64,000 nucleotides of DNA, taken from Echinococcus granulosus (taxonomy: Eukaryota; Platyhelminthes; Cestoda; Cyclophyllidea; Taeniidae). Location of the stretch: contig NW_020170390.1 in the NCBI RefSeq assembly GCF_000524195.1, positions 1,068,700 to 1,132,699 on the forward strand, given 5' to 3'. The notes under the pieces were generated by a model, which was given only the letters and a program-made list of their open reading frames with translations, searched no databases and had not been told where the DNA came from. Made by a program: the position numbers and the translations under genes. Positions 1 to 12,600 of the stretch are shown in pieces (position 1 is the first letter of the stretch; every line of letters begins with the position of its first letter).

Positions 1-59
1 GTTGTGTAATACGATAGTGGTTTATCCCTCGGTTCTGGTGAGGCGCCACTTTTGTGCCT

Positions 60-215
60 CGAATTAGCCCCCTTGTACCTTGCTGGGTGGGCTGGCCTTT
101 TGGGCCATGCCAATAGCCCAGACACCTTCTCCGTGCTGAATATATATTCTGCCCGAGTATTGTGTCTTCTTTCGTCTTCAGGGAGTCCCGGGACGCTACA
201 GTTGCATGTAAATCC
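60..215 (+). repeat. Copy of a dispersed, diverged repeat family
   Basis: This stretch matches, with many differences, units found at 51.0-53.3 kb on the same strand and at 45.2-50.1 kb on the opposite strand. Shared landmarks are a GTACCTTG-like start, a GCCATGCCAATAGCCC-like segment, and a CTTTCGTCTTCAGGGA core followed by GACGCTACA. A 96-residue open frame over it (52-342) is not matched by anything I recognise and is treated as repeat-derived. The kind of element is unknown; no reverse transcriptase or transposase reading frame was seen. Confidence 0.6.
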
Positions 216-479
216 GAAGATTGGCACTGGTGGTTCGTGCGTGTTAGCTTTAAGCATCGACTACGTTGTGATGGCCAATGCGGGAGGTAGAACAATGGGA
301 CTGGAGGGAGACGACACTTGGATGGAGAACTTGACTGCGTAATGCTTTGATAAATTGTCTAACTTTGCATTTGATTGCGCGGACACATAGTTCTCTACAA
401 GTTGTATTTTTGCTTACAACCTAGTTTTCGATTCGTGCCAGCAGTGTAAATCTTTGCTAAATATTGTTAATACACAATC

Positions 480-535
480 TCACCAAGTATTATGGCTTCT
501 TTCGACTTCTAGGAAGCCTTGTGCCACCATATCAT
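480..535 (+). repeat. Short fragment of the same dispersed repeat
   Basis: A second, shorter match to the core of the family: a TATTATGGCTTCTTTCGACT-like segment followed by AGGAAGCC. It lies about 330 bases after the first copy in the same orientation. The following AT-rich DNA up to the next gene (540-1170) shows no coding signal. Confidence 0.45.
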
Positions 536-1170
536 TTTATTTTTCCCTACTAAAAAATCAATTTAAAATATTTTTAACAAATGTTGTGTAAAAAATATTA
601 TTAATTAATTTTAATATTTCTTATAATTACTGTTTTGTTTATCCTAATCAACAACAAATATAGTCCTGCCTTAATCCGCTATATAAAAAAGCTCTCTTTT
701 TGAGCTGGTGTGCAGGCTTGCTGGGGAGTTCTAAGTTCTGTTATTAGGTAAATCACTGTCAATCTTGTGCATTTTAGTATGCTTAAAGCTTCTCTTCAGA
801 GTCTCATGTAAAATTAGAGTAGTCTGTTTAATTTTAATCTCTGGCGATGACGCATTTTGCAAAAGAATGGCAGCTTTTTTTTGAGGAACAAAGCTTTAAT
901 GTTTTAGGGCTGTATGGATCCTCTCGACTTCAAATCAAGCATTCTTGAATAAGATTCCTAGGTACTTGGGCTTTTGTTATGTTTTTTTTGGTTAGGGTGG
1001 TATCATATGGTATGCACTATGTTTAGCTAATGCAAACTTCTTTTCCATGATAATATTTGCTACTCATGAGTTTAAACTCGATTTCCACTTCATTTGTCCC
1101 TATTCTACATGTCTTGCTTGAATGTCAACCCTTTTTGTAATACTGTATGCATCTCTCTCTTAAGGTCGAA

Positions 1171-4100
1171 ATGGCCTCTGGCGATACCAATGACGTAAAT
1201 TATTGGCGTGGGAAGGCAGAAGAATATAAAAGACTGTTGGTTTTTATCGTTTAACCTCTTATTGATTAGGTGGGAAGAGGAAAAGGAGGAATTTAGGGAA
1301 TTTCAACAGAATTCCAAGGAACTTGAAACAGAGCTTGAAACCCAGTTGGAATTGGTGGAAAAGAACAATGCAGAACTTCAGGCCAAAGTTGAACGTCTGT
1401 CTATTCAGGTTGAAACCAGCAATGTAAGTGCATTTCTAAGTCGTGTTAGCAATCTTTGCCCGCGAATGAGCGATTCCACTTTTTCGCATGTATCCCATTT
1501 CAAATTTTTACTACTTCCCGCATCATTTACATAGGACAAGCACGATATTCTCGTTGGTAAACTGAATAGACAGGTCACAAATCTTCAAGAAGAGGTCAAC
1601 ACTCTTAAAGCCGAAGTGTTTCAGCAAAAACAATATATTCGTCAGCTGGAGCAAGTGAATGACGATCTTGAGCGGTCGAATCGCAATGCCTTGGCATCGG
1701 TGGAGGACACCGAGGACCGTCTTAATCAGGTCCTCGAGAAGAATGCCCTTCTTGAAGTTGAACTCTACGAGAAGGATGAACTCAATGTTCGTGTACAGAG
1801 ATTAAAAGATGAAGTTAGAGGTGAGGTGCCCATGTTCCTCATTGAAGGCTGCTTGTTCATGCTGTTTTGCTCTTTCTTGAAAAACACTGAAGTTTTCGTA
1901 GAAGGTATCTTCCATAATGTTTGCTCTTGCCGTCTGCCTTTGGTAGTTTTTAGACCCTGGTAAATGAAAGCAATCGTCTTTGTGCGCGGGTTTACAATTT
2001 TGCCTGTCTTGGTGATATGTTTCTCGTATTTATCATTTGAAATCCCTCCTAGACTTAAATCAGGAACTAAATCACCGTTCTCGTGTCCAAGTATCCCCAG
2101 AAAAGGCCATTCCACCACAGGTTACAGTTGAGCAAACAACACGAGGTAATATATTCATCATTTCGTGTGCTTAATTGTGTTACCTACTCTGTTTTCTATT
2201 CTGTTACTCATCCCGTACATGTTATGCACTCGCTTTTTATAGTTTCCACTGCAAATGTGGTTTATTTATTTGACTTTTCCAATCAAATTTCATAGCCTAA
2301 TGTGTCTGCAATGGCTTCTTTCTGAGATCACTGTTGGTCTGTGCGCGTGAATATAAGCATTTTCTTGATGCGTACTTCACATCGCAATTAGCACACATAC
2401 TTATAGTGTGTTTCGAGACATCGATACACATTTAATGCGTACGCCTATATACTTGCAGTTTTCCATAGGACTCTCACAGTTGTACTACGTCATATTTTAA
2501 CACTTTTAAGCAAATACATCTGCTTGTTTGTCTGCTTACATTAAAAGATCTTTACCACTGGCCAACTTCCCAATGCTCACTCATCGTTCGATTTACTACT
2601 GCGTTGTTCTCACTTGCATAAGAAATTTCAGTTTGAATTTGCTGGTATCTATGCTTTTCTCTGTGTCGCGACTACTTCCGCAGCTTTGACGCCTAAAAAG
2701 GCTGTGGTCAAATCGCCCCACTGGTAAATGAGTTACTGTCGTGTCTTCACCCGTAGACACCTCCGAAGCCTGCATGCAGACGGAGGGAGGCAGGACACCT
2801 TCCCTTGCCACTACTCTCCGCCCTCTCACTCCCTCCACCCGAATCGCTGCCCTCAACCTCGTGGGTGATCTTCTGCAGAAAATCGCTGTAAGTTTTTTTT
2901 TCCCCTTCTCTTCCTACCTGTGATGAAGTATAAGTTGACCCGATTAAATCTCATGCATTTCCTATGTTAAATGCTGCAATATGTCCTTATGATTTTAGCA
3001 CTTCCGCAGCATTCAATCCATTTTCGGTTTTAATCTCCATGCCCTGGCTTATTAGTAGTCAATCTCCGTTTCAGTGGTGAAAAATGAGACGCGCTAGTGA
3101 TCAAACACGAAATTAATGGCAAAATTTAGAAAAAAAGTTATCGTTGCGCCTTTAATGTAGCTCTACATTTGTGCTAATGTGGTAATGAATGATTAGTCTG
3201 GAATATCGCTCCTAGACCGAACTTCAGTTCTGTGAGGCACAATCTATGCAAATGAAAGACAGCCATTACCATTTCTTGACTCACTCACCTACCCTTACCT
3301 GTTGTGCGTATTGTCATGCTGAAGTTGGTTTCCGGTACAATAAGTAATTTGTTTTGCTTTCTGCAGGATCACTTAGAATCCGTATTTTTTTAGCACAATC
3401 CGTGATCTCAAATGTCTAGTATTACTAATAGTAAACCCTCAAAGTACCATAACATCCCTCTACCTTTATGTGAATGCTCCTTTGGCTTATAGCGAACTTA
3501 TTTTCACATTTGGCCTTGTTCTTGAATTTTTGCAGTACTTTTGAAGGTGGAGACGGCGCTTTTGAGGCATGGACTTACAGGGAAATCTGTTTTTTTTTTT
3601 TTAAATTAGATTTCATTCCCTCTCTTCGTTTTGCAGGAGCGTTTGTGAATTTTCCATTTTCCCCAAGATTGTCACGCTTACTCATATCCTCTTTATACCC
3701 TTTCACAAGGCATAACTCGAGTCGTCATCTACAAAATTTATGGGACATTAATGTATAAAATGGTAGGATGGCAATTGTTGTTTGTTGATCTACCAAAGGG
3801 CGATCGCTGCTAAGCTTAGTCGTGCTTCATTATGTCGCGTGACTACCTTCACAATCACGCAATTTGCTGGTGTTTATTTTGATAGTACGCACCGGACTCC
3901 CCGTTTTCCCCAAAAGTGTCTGAATCCTGTGGACGGTATTATGCCATTTAAAATCTTACCTACCGTCACTGATACTATGGGTGAGGGCTAGCATGACGCG
4001 TTGTGAACGTGCCCTGCGTGGTGTACCGTTTGCTGCTTGTTTGGCATTGTGTTGACCATGTGACGGGGGATGAGTCGCCTACTTTTTTTCGTGTACTGCT

Positions 4101-6378
4101 GCGTCATTTTTTGGCGTTCAATGTGATTCTCAGCCATTGCACTGACCGCTTCACTGTGTCCGATTAACTAGGTTTTGGTGACTAAGACTATCTGTGAATG
4201 AAATAATGGGGGAGCGCAGAATGTCAAAAGTTAACTTATTTCTTTTAATTAATAATTAAGTTATTGGTAATGTCCCATACGTATCTGTGTGTTTTTGCGC
4301 TTTCACCTTTGTCATGCGGGCATTATTGCGATAATTACTTAAGGATTATGATAAATCGGTGATCGGACGCCTGTCCTCAGTGCATTCAGGCAGGTGACAT
4401 TCTTACCTTGGATTTTGAAGAAAAAAACCAATCCCTCTAACACAATTTTTTGGCTGTAATTCTCACCCAGTGTTCCGTGAGTGTGCGCGTGTGTGATTAC
4501 AAACCACCAAACCTGTCGCTCTTGAAGCCAGTGTGTCAGATTTGCCCTACTTTCTTTAAAGCAGTGACATACGTACGTCAGGTGAGACGCGGTTTTTCTC
4601 ATACCTCACACTTGTAATTGGCTCTTATTCGCCTGATTAGCGTGGCTTGCAAAGTGGGCTCTTTTCTCGCCTGCCAGCTCCCATTAATCGCCACTCCACT
4701 CTCCCAGGTCAGATGATTTAATTCTAGCTTCGTTATCGCCACGCTTTTCCACGTTAATCAGTCCTTCCCACTGCCTTTTTGTTCGCACCCGGTATATTTC
4801 CCATCACCAGGCGTCGTTTACACTTGCACGGTGTCTATTTCAAGTGCACATTTCGGTGGAAAGATCAACCACACGATTTTCTCCGTGCATGCAGAACCAT
4901 CGTTTGTTGCGCGCCTTTTATGGGACTCGCCTACTTGTTTGGTGCTAGGCTTCCAGACGTGGCACTTGGCACACACATCCCTCCGTCTAATTGGGATGCA
5001 GCGTGGGCTATTAGCCAACGATGTGTGTGCTTATTAATCTACTCTACGGAGAGGTTTGGCAAATACCCTCCTTACATAACATTTTAATTAGCCTGAAACA
5101 ACGGGGATTTTGTTTTTCATTTCCTCCTCAAACATATGCGGTTGTGCAGAGTTTATGTTATTTTTTGCTCTAAACTCTTTCTATCCTGACTTCTATGCGC
5201 CTATTTTTGCCCACTGGTTTTCCTGCCCTGCGTTGAGGGTCAGCAGAGGCAGCCTCCCGCATTTTGATTGTGTAACGCTTCATTGGAATGAGATATTTGC
5301 ACTATGGATTGGTTGTGGGTGGCCTCAATTTATGCAGCGTCTTGTGTTTTTCGAACAACTTTCGGCGATGTGCGACTCACTCATCTAATTTTTTGGTGAT
5401 TAATTTTACCTGTTTAGCATCACCTATTTTTCGTGGATTTAGAGTTGCTGGCAGTTAGGCTGACCTATTGAAAGAATTTGAATGTTTATTTTCATTCAGA
5501 ATTTTCGCGTCAAATCTGCGTCTCACTTACCTCCTCCCACGCACATCTTTGCAGCATCCACGTGACACTGCTAAGGGTACACTTTTGACCGTTCAGTATT
5601 ATACAACGAAGTGAGGAGAGTATTTCGTTCTTTTTCATTAGTTGCGCGCCACATCTACTAGTGGCCTTGTGACGCAATTATTTGCGCTTTGCGCAACCGC
5701 CATTAACAGTGGTACTGTCTACTTTATTTGACCGTGGAAGTGGCGCATGGGCGTGGTCGCCTGACCTTGCATACCGAGCTTTGTGTGGGCAAGTCACTTC
5801 GTGCCGCACCCCGATGGACGTGCCGCATGCGCGTCATGCTATTGGACGACCCTAGTTGGTATCATTGTCAAGACTAGCCCAGTTAGTAATTCCAAAATGT
5901 CCTGAAACCTAAATGGTGTTTCCGGGTAAACATCAATTCAAGCGGTATTTACAGGCATCAATGTTCGTTTCCTCATTGAAGGACCCAAGTTACGTGGGTT
6001 TCCAAAATTACGAATGCAAGCGCCAACAGTAGACGAGGTAGGTTGGGGAATCAGACGTTAAATTGAGTCGGGTCGCAATAAGAAGCTTTAAATCTAACCA
6101 TCCCACGCAATAGAACGTCAGCATAAATGCCTCATCAGGTTTTGCCCTCATTCCCCTGCTAGTTGTGTCTTTGGTTAATTTTTGTCATCCCCGCCTACTG
6201 GCAATTAATAAGTAGCAGTGACTCTGGGCTGCGATTTTTAAATCTGTCCATTTGTTTGTAGCAATTAGAGGCGAATTTTGCAAATGTCTGCCGCTGTTAC
6301 GACGCAGTACCGACCAAGATCCCGAAACTCAACGATCAGACGCCTCAAACCTCAGCGGCCAACGGCGCTGCCTCGTAG
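1171..6378 (+). CDS. NDEL1: Nuclear distribution protein nudE homologue (NDE1/NDEL1 family)
   Basis: The family binds LIS1 and cytoplasmic dynein and helps position nuclei, spindles and centrosomes. Exons read as 1171-1239, 1270-1423, 1535-1820, 2053-2145, 2757-2887 and 6262-6378, giving about 282 residues. The start MASGDTNDVNYWRGKAEEYK matches the family N-terminus. A long coiled coil follows, with the hallmark block around RQLEQVNDDLERSNRNALAS and then VQRLKDE. The C-terminal part has the conserved proline/serine block ending near TRIAALNLVGDLLQKI. The last exon continues this with QLEANFANV and a TAG stop. All downstream splice phases agree. The last intron is about 3.4 kb. The first junction does not keep frame with canonical GT-AG ends by one base, so that boundary is uncertain. 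Identification is strong; exact exon 1 end is weak. Confidence 0.88.
2888..6261 (+). other. Long last intron of the nudE gene
   Basis: This intron runs from GTAAGT to TTGTAG. It holds several short open frames but none with recognisable family similarity or consistent splice phases, and no RNA gene was recognised. It is unusually long for this gene, whose other introns are about 30 to 610 bases. Confidence 0.7.
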
Positions 6379-7254
6379 GCGAATACCTGGACCTTCCATC
6401 CCCCCTCCTAAGTAAGCTCCTCCCTCCTTTACATTGGCTGCAGCTATAATCCTCTTGACCTCCTCACTATATAAGCTCACATTTATTTAGCTACCAACGA
6501 TAGCTTGGCTGCCCAAATATTTGTCTCAAAGGTACAACCCGGGAGTTGTAAAAAGATAAAAGTGCTTTTGTGGGGATAAAGAACTCTCCGTCCTCCGTTG
6601 GCTGATCTCCAGCGCACTTTTGCTTGCTTTGTAGCCGTAGCAATTTCTGAACACTTAGAATAAGCGTACAGTACAACTCACCTAGACCTTTTATTGAGTT
6701 CTTAATCGTCAAAACCATTACAGGCATTCAGCATTTGGATGGAAGAAATATTATTTTGGAAAATGGCCACATGATTCTAGAATCCTTATTTGAAAAATCA
6801 CCCTGAACTGTGGCGTAACTAGCCTTGACGGTCGCGATTGGCTTTGCCATCTCAGCTAAGTAAAATATCAAAAATCAAAATCAGAAGCATTGCACCTTCT
6901 TCATTCACAAATGCTTGCCTCGGCCTATTCGGATGCTCAGGTGACTTCATTTTTCCACTTCCTTTGTAGATGTTATTCCCTGTCCTCATGTATATGTGGC
7001 CCCCAATCGCTGTCAAGGCTGGATTGTATTATTCCAACCCTCCCATCTTCAACCACACATTTTAGCACCAATACTCAGAAGTAAATTAGTAATAATTCAC
7101 ACTCATGAAGCTTTCTGATGTCTCCTAGATAGTGATTGTAATTCTCCTCTGCTCTGTGCTTTGCAATTCGAATGGGCAGACATACGAAATATGCCGAAGA
7201 AGCCTTTATACAGGGAAACTGCAGCTCCGTACATTAATATTGACATGGAGATGT
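6379..7254. other. Intergenic, tail-to-tail between nudE and FCF2 genes
   Basis: This must contain the 3' untranslated regions of two converging genes. I saw no open frame that I could support and no clear canonical AATAAA close to either stop codon. Confidence 0.5.
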
Positions 7255-8793
7255 TCATTTACGAAGGGACCGGTCCTCAATCTCAACTGTTTTTATCTTG
7301 CCTGCCTTCCTTAGTTGCTGTCTCTTTTTGCGAAGCACAGAAGCACGCCTCTCTTGCCGTTCTTTCTGCAAAATAGCGTACTGACGACGTTGTTTCCTAT
7401 AAAGGGGAAAATTTATGTTTCCTTTGCTAAGCGGTATTCAAGAATAGAAGCCTGAACACAAGGAACCAAGCGCTAGCCAACTGATATCAAGTCATATAAG
7501 GATGCTACTTAAGTGATCAAGTGTTGTGCATCGGTGGAGCATAAACAACGATCTTGAACTCACTTCATGTACTCCGCATTGGCCAAAAGCTCGTCCACCA
7601 GATTTTTCTTACGTTGTTTACGAGGAATGCGATCGTAAAATGAGCCTGGGTCGTCCATAACGGTACCCACCTAAAATTAAGCCGAAAAATGAGATACGTT
7701 GGACTTGGTGTGGAGATATTCAGCTACTGCGAAATAGCAACAAACCTGGAAGTAGGACTTTCGACCATCCTCTTTGCGAGTATGCAATGCAGGATCCAAA
7801 ATGTGTCGTTTCGCAATAACTTCAAGGTCCTCCTGGTTCTCTTTTGAGAAGTCACCTCGTGGCAAATCGAACCAATTTGACAACTTTGACTTCTTCTGAG
7901 CCTTAAGAACAGGAGCAAACAAATAGAACACGCGCATAAACAAAGCATGACGAAACGCGTATGAAGTAGGTCATGCTTACTCTGCGTTCCCGTTTGATAG
8001 CTCGTTTCGAACGAATTGGTGGGACAGATCTCGCATAGTAGAGATTCTAGAGAGAAGGTTAATGTTTAAGAGGGACTTCGTACTGCTTCATCGAGGGTGG
8101 ATGGTGTAGCATCACTTAAGAAACCGACAGCGGGTCCGACGCCCTTCTCAGGAGCGTTGAGCATTCCAAGTCGACTCCAGATTCGGCTTTCGTACTCTGC
8201 TGGAACGCTTCCAGTTTTGTCTTTTTTAAAGGGATTCTTCAGGAGGTTGTAGGGAACAGGGTTGTCTTTTAGATATTCCGACGAGCAATCCGTTAAAGAA
8301 ACCGGAGGCTTCCATCTGAAATGTGTTTTAAAATACGCTAGCTACATAGCTCTATAAATATGGAAGTGCCATTTTTCCTAAGTTTCTCATGAAAACTAGG
8401 TTTTGTGTATGCTTTCAGCAATTTGATGGAGAATTTCCTTCAACAAGTCAGTATTGGACGGCTTTACGGATGACTTCTATAAAAAACAGTGCCCATAAGA
8501 GTGGGCGCTGCCTTAAGGTGAAAAACAGAACTTCTGTCCCAGAAGTATAAAAATACGCAAACACGAGAGGAGAACACAAAAGGACTGAATCTACTACCAG
8601 TAACTGCAGCTTTTAAGAAGTTCGAATCAGTCTAGAATACGATGAAGACTGCCGCAGGTAAGTGTAGGATTACAGAAGAAATGACAGAATGGGTTCTTAG
8701 TGGCAATAGAAAAAAAACAAATAGACTGCCAAATCTAAGACATTACAGATTCTTATTCTCGAAAAGCAAGACATCCTCCTCCTCATCTTCCAT
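7255..8793 (-). CDS. FCF2: FCF2 / DNTTIP2-type pre-rRNA processing factor
   Basis: Fcf2 proteins are nucleolar factors of the small-subunit processome, needed for early 18S pre-rRNA cleavages; the animal homologue is the C-terminal part of DNTTIP2 (TdIF2). Exons on the minus strand are 8793-8747, 8315-8084, 8046-7981, 7901-7746, 7670-7564 and 7396-7255. They sum to 750 bases, a 249-residue product with consistent phases. The family domain is clear over the last 130 residues or so: KLSNWFDLPRG, then YFQVGTVMDDPGSFYDRIPR, QRKKNLVDELLANAEY, and a basic tail with KQRRQYAILQKERQERR. The intron at 8047-8083 is only 37 bases. The first exon (starting MEDEEEDVLLFE) is inferred from an acidic start and matching phase; an extra small exon upstream is possible. 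The middle part has no family I recognise. Confidence 0.8.
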
Positions 8794-9682
8794 AGGCTCA
8801 GCTGGAAGGCATGCAATTCTAGATTGAACACTCAGGTCAATGGGTTAAAACTCAATTCGTTTACTAAAATAAAAAATGTGATAAAAACGCTTGAATTGAA
8901 AAATCACGAAGTCATCGTTTGGGTGGTTCCAAGTTTCCACAAGTTGTTTGACATAACGTCATCCGTTTTGCCTCGTCTGATACAATTACTTGGGTGAATG
9001 TAAACTATGGTTACTAGATTTGTATGCAAAACCTCTTAACCCCTAAAAGTGTATTGTGTTGTGACGCTGCAGTCCGAATTGCCTTGTAAATGTCTAAGTT
9101 TCCAAAAAAAGCATAACAATTCATGTGTCATATAGTCGATTTCAAGGAAATGGAATGTAAACGTTGATTCCCGTTGAAAAATAACTGTGAAGCATTTCGT
9201 AGGCCTAACACCCAATGGCTCTTTGGATTAAGTATCAGCTAGGGACCTATACTGTAAAGCAACACCCTTCGTTTTAAAAATTAAGGTTTCCTAGATATAT
9301 TGGCATATGAATTTCAAGAATCCTTATTAAAATCTGTACAGTCCGGCTTGTAGTGATTGACACGTCCTAGGCTACTTCCTCCCAGTGTACCAGTCATTTT
9401 TTTATATTTTGCAGGGCATGTTGCTTAATATTTAATTGTGATTTAGCTTGTAGGATTCCGATCTGAATCTAAAACTAACTTTTATTAAAAGAACGTAAAT
9501 CAATACCTGAAAATGGACAGTGAATCCTCTACTTAAACTTAAAATTTGGTTTGCAATGTACTGATTTTGTTAATTTTCTGTTTGTTGTAAATTACCTTTG
9601 CAACGGTTGACTCTCTAGTTTAAGTCAATTTTTGTGAAACGCACTTGTTTCAGGAGATAGCCATTTATGCGTTTTCCTGATA
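8794..9682. promoter_or_regulatory. Shared upstream region of FCF2 and transportin-1
   Basis: The two genes face away from each other with about 890 bases between their start codons. Both promoters must lie here or within first introns. The DNA is AT-rich with no clear TATA box that I could single out and no supported open frame. A bidirectional promoter is an inference from layout only. Confidence 0.35.
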
Positions 9683-12600
9683 ATGACGTGGGTCCCGCAG
9701 GAGTCTGATGTAAAGGGGATTCTTGATCTACTACACACGTCTCAAACTGGTGATACAAATGCTCAGCGTCGAGTTCATGAGGTTCGGAGTCCTCTTTGGC
9801 TTATAATTCTAGACGTTAAACACTCTTAGCAGTTCTCCGGACTTTGCAAAGTATCTTATATTTATATTCTCGAAAATGATTGGCGAAGGTAGTTTTCGGT
9901 ACTGTTCTAAAACAAATTAAGACGAATATACTCGATCAATGAGCGGTTTGATTCTGAAAAATCATCTGGCGTCCACGTACAGCAAGCAACCACCAGACGT
10001 TATTGCTTGTGTAAAGGAGGAAGCCCTTAGGTCAATGAACGACCCACATCCCTTGATTCGCTCAACCGCCGGCACTCTCATCACAACCCTTGTCAGTGTT
10101 GGTGGACTGCAATCGTGGCCGCAGGTCATTCCTCAACTAATTCAAAGTCTCACCACTCACGACCCATATCTCCTTCAAGTATAGTAGCGCTTTAAGTTCA
10201 TACACTCTAGGGTACCTTTGATGCACTTAAGAAAATTTGCGAGGATTCTAAGGATGATCTTGAAGATGATAGCTTCGTTAATGTGTTAGATGAATTGATC
10301 CCGAAATTCATCCAATTCTTTTCGCACCCTCACCCCAAGATAAGGTAATGGTGTTATATTCTCATCTCAGCATCATAGGTCTCTCGCATTGCACTGTGCC
10401 AATCAATTCATATCAAATCAGTCTCGTGCTTTTATGAATCACATTGACGAATTCCTTCGAGCCCTTTTTGCGTTAGCTGATGACTCATCCAAAGAGGTCG
10501 TCAAACTTGTGTGTTCTGCATTTGTCTTTCTCGTTGAGGTCCGTGTCGATATACTCTTACCGCATATGCCTAATATAATCGAAGTGGGTTTTTCTCTTGT
10601 ATTTATTCATTTCTGAAGTACATTTTGCTCCGAACCCAAGATGCTGACGAGGCTACCGCACTTGAGGCGTGTGAATTTTGGCTCTCTCTGTCTGATGCAC
10701 CTTTATGCTTTCAAGTTTTAAGCGGATATCTTGACCGTCTTATTCCAGTGCTTGTGCGAGGGATGAAGTATTCGGAGAGTGATCTTGCCTTGCTCAGTGT
10801 AATTAGTCGCTTCACTTTCTTACGGTCGCCTATCTTAGAATGATCTCGATAACGACTCTCATGTGCCGGACAAAGACAGTGATATCAAACCACGTTTTCA
10901 CAAACCACGAAATCGCATGCAAGGCGATGATGATGATGACGATGACGATGAATACGTAAGTAATTGGACCCTGCGGAAGTGCTCAGCGGCGGCGCTAGAC
11001 GTGCTGGCCAACATATTTCACAGCGAAATTCTTCAATACCTCCTCCCAACCACGAAGGAGTATCTCCTTTCCCAAGACTGGTGCTACCGGGAATCTGCCA
11101 TCCTTGTCCTCGGTGCTATTGCTGAGGGTAGGTGTAAATTTGTCCCAACTGTATATCCGTCTAGGTTGCATGAACGACATGGTGCCCTATCTCCCTGATC
11201 TTTGCACCATCTTTATCAAAGCACTGGCTGATCCAAAACCACTCATTCGGAGCATCGCCTGTTGGACTCTTAGTAGATACGCTAATTGGATTGTTGGGCA
11301 GCCACACGACCAATATCTGCGCCCCCTAGTAGGCGAGGTATGTTTGAATTATCCTACGCTAAGTGTCCTATTTAGCTCTTGAATCGCATCCTAGACACCA
11401 ACAAGCGCGTTCAGGAGTCGGCGTGCTCGGCATTTGCCACACTGGAAGAGGAGGCTGGAACAGATCTGTGCCCCTACTTAGACCATATACTTCAGACTTT
11501 GGTCACTGCGTTGGGCCAGTATCAACACAAGAATCTGATTATTCTCTACGACGCGATTGGCACTCTGGCTGACTCTGTTGGGCATAATTTGTATAAGAAG
11601 GATTACGAGGATTTATTAATGCCTGCTCTGTTTACCAAGTGGAACAACCTTAGAGATGATGACAAGGACTTGTTCCCCCTTTTGGAATGTCTATCAAGTG
11701 TCGCTACAGCACTCGGTATTGGATTTTTACCCTATTGCGCACCTGTATTTAACCGATGTGTGACGCTGGTTGAGAAGACTATCCAGCAGAGTATGGTGAG
11801 TTTAATTGTCACTTGAAAACACCTAGTTTAATCTCGTTGATTATTCAAAAATTGCTTGTGTGAATTAATGTTTGCGAATTCCTATTCGTTATACCACCTC
11901 ACGTTATGCAATGAAAGTGGGTGTGATGTAATTACTGTCGACGCTTCATTTTTGTTGTAAACACCTTCGGTACTCTGACGTAGGAGTGGCAAGAATTTGC
12001 TGCTCTGTATTTCGTAACTTAGGCTCAAATGGTGTAGCACAGACCACATCTTAACGGCTAGATGCAACTTTATTACTGGCATCGCAGAGGGCTTGGAGGC
12101 TAGAACAAGTATCCCATGGTTGAGACCGCACATCAATGGTGTAGCACAATAGATTGTTTGTACCGAGTTCCGAAAATGCTTTAGGGTCCCAGCTTTCTTT
12201 TTACTCGCTAGCATGACAATGTTTGGAACTCCTAAGGTTTGAATTTTATTTGTTTTATTAGTCCATCGTGATTATCTATTGTCGCATTGTCAGAGGAACT
12301 TAGCTTGCAACACGATAGACTGGCTACCAAAATACCCTGAAGATCAGGTTTTCCTACCCATAATCTCAACGGTGATTACAGTCTCTCAGACTTAATTTAG
12401 TTTACCCTCCGTTCTCGTCTTTTTTTATCTGAGTTCTGCTAGTTCATAGAACTAAATATCGAACACAAGTGTCTTTATCGAAGCTATTTGGTTCGCAATG
12501 GTATGGAGTGCACAATTGGATTGGGGATTGACGTGGCAATGCAGAAATAGGATGCGTGTTAGTCGATTATGATAGTGTCCCTCTTACCACATCCCGACCT

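Noticed and set aside
52..342. 96-residue open frame at the left edge
   Set aside because: It overlies a dispersed repeat copy and is not preserved as an open frame in the other copies.
9181..9240. Candidate separate first exon of transportin-1 (ATG GCT CTT TGG)
   Set aside because: The splice phase does not fit, and an ATG at 9683 already gives the conserved N-terminus in the same exon.
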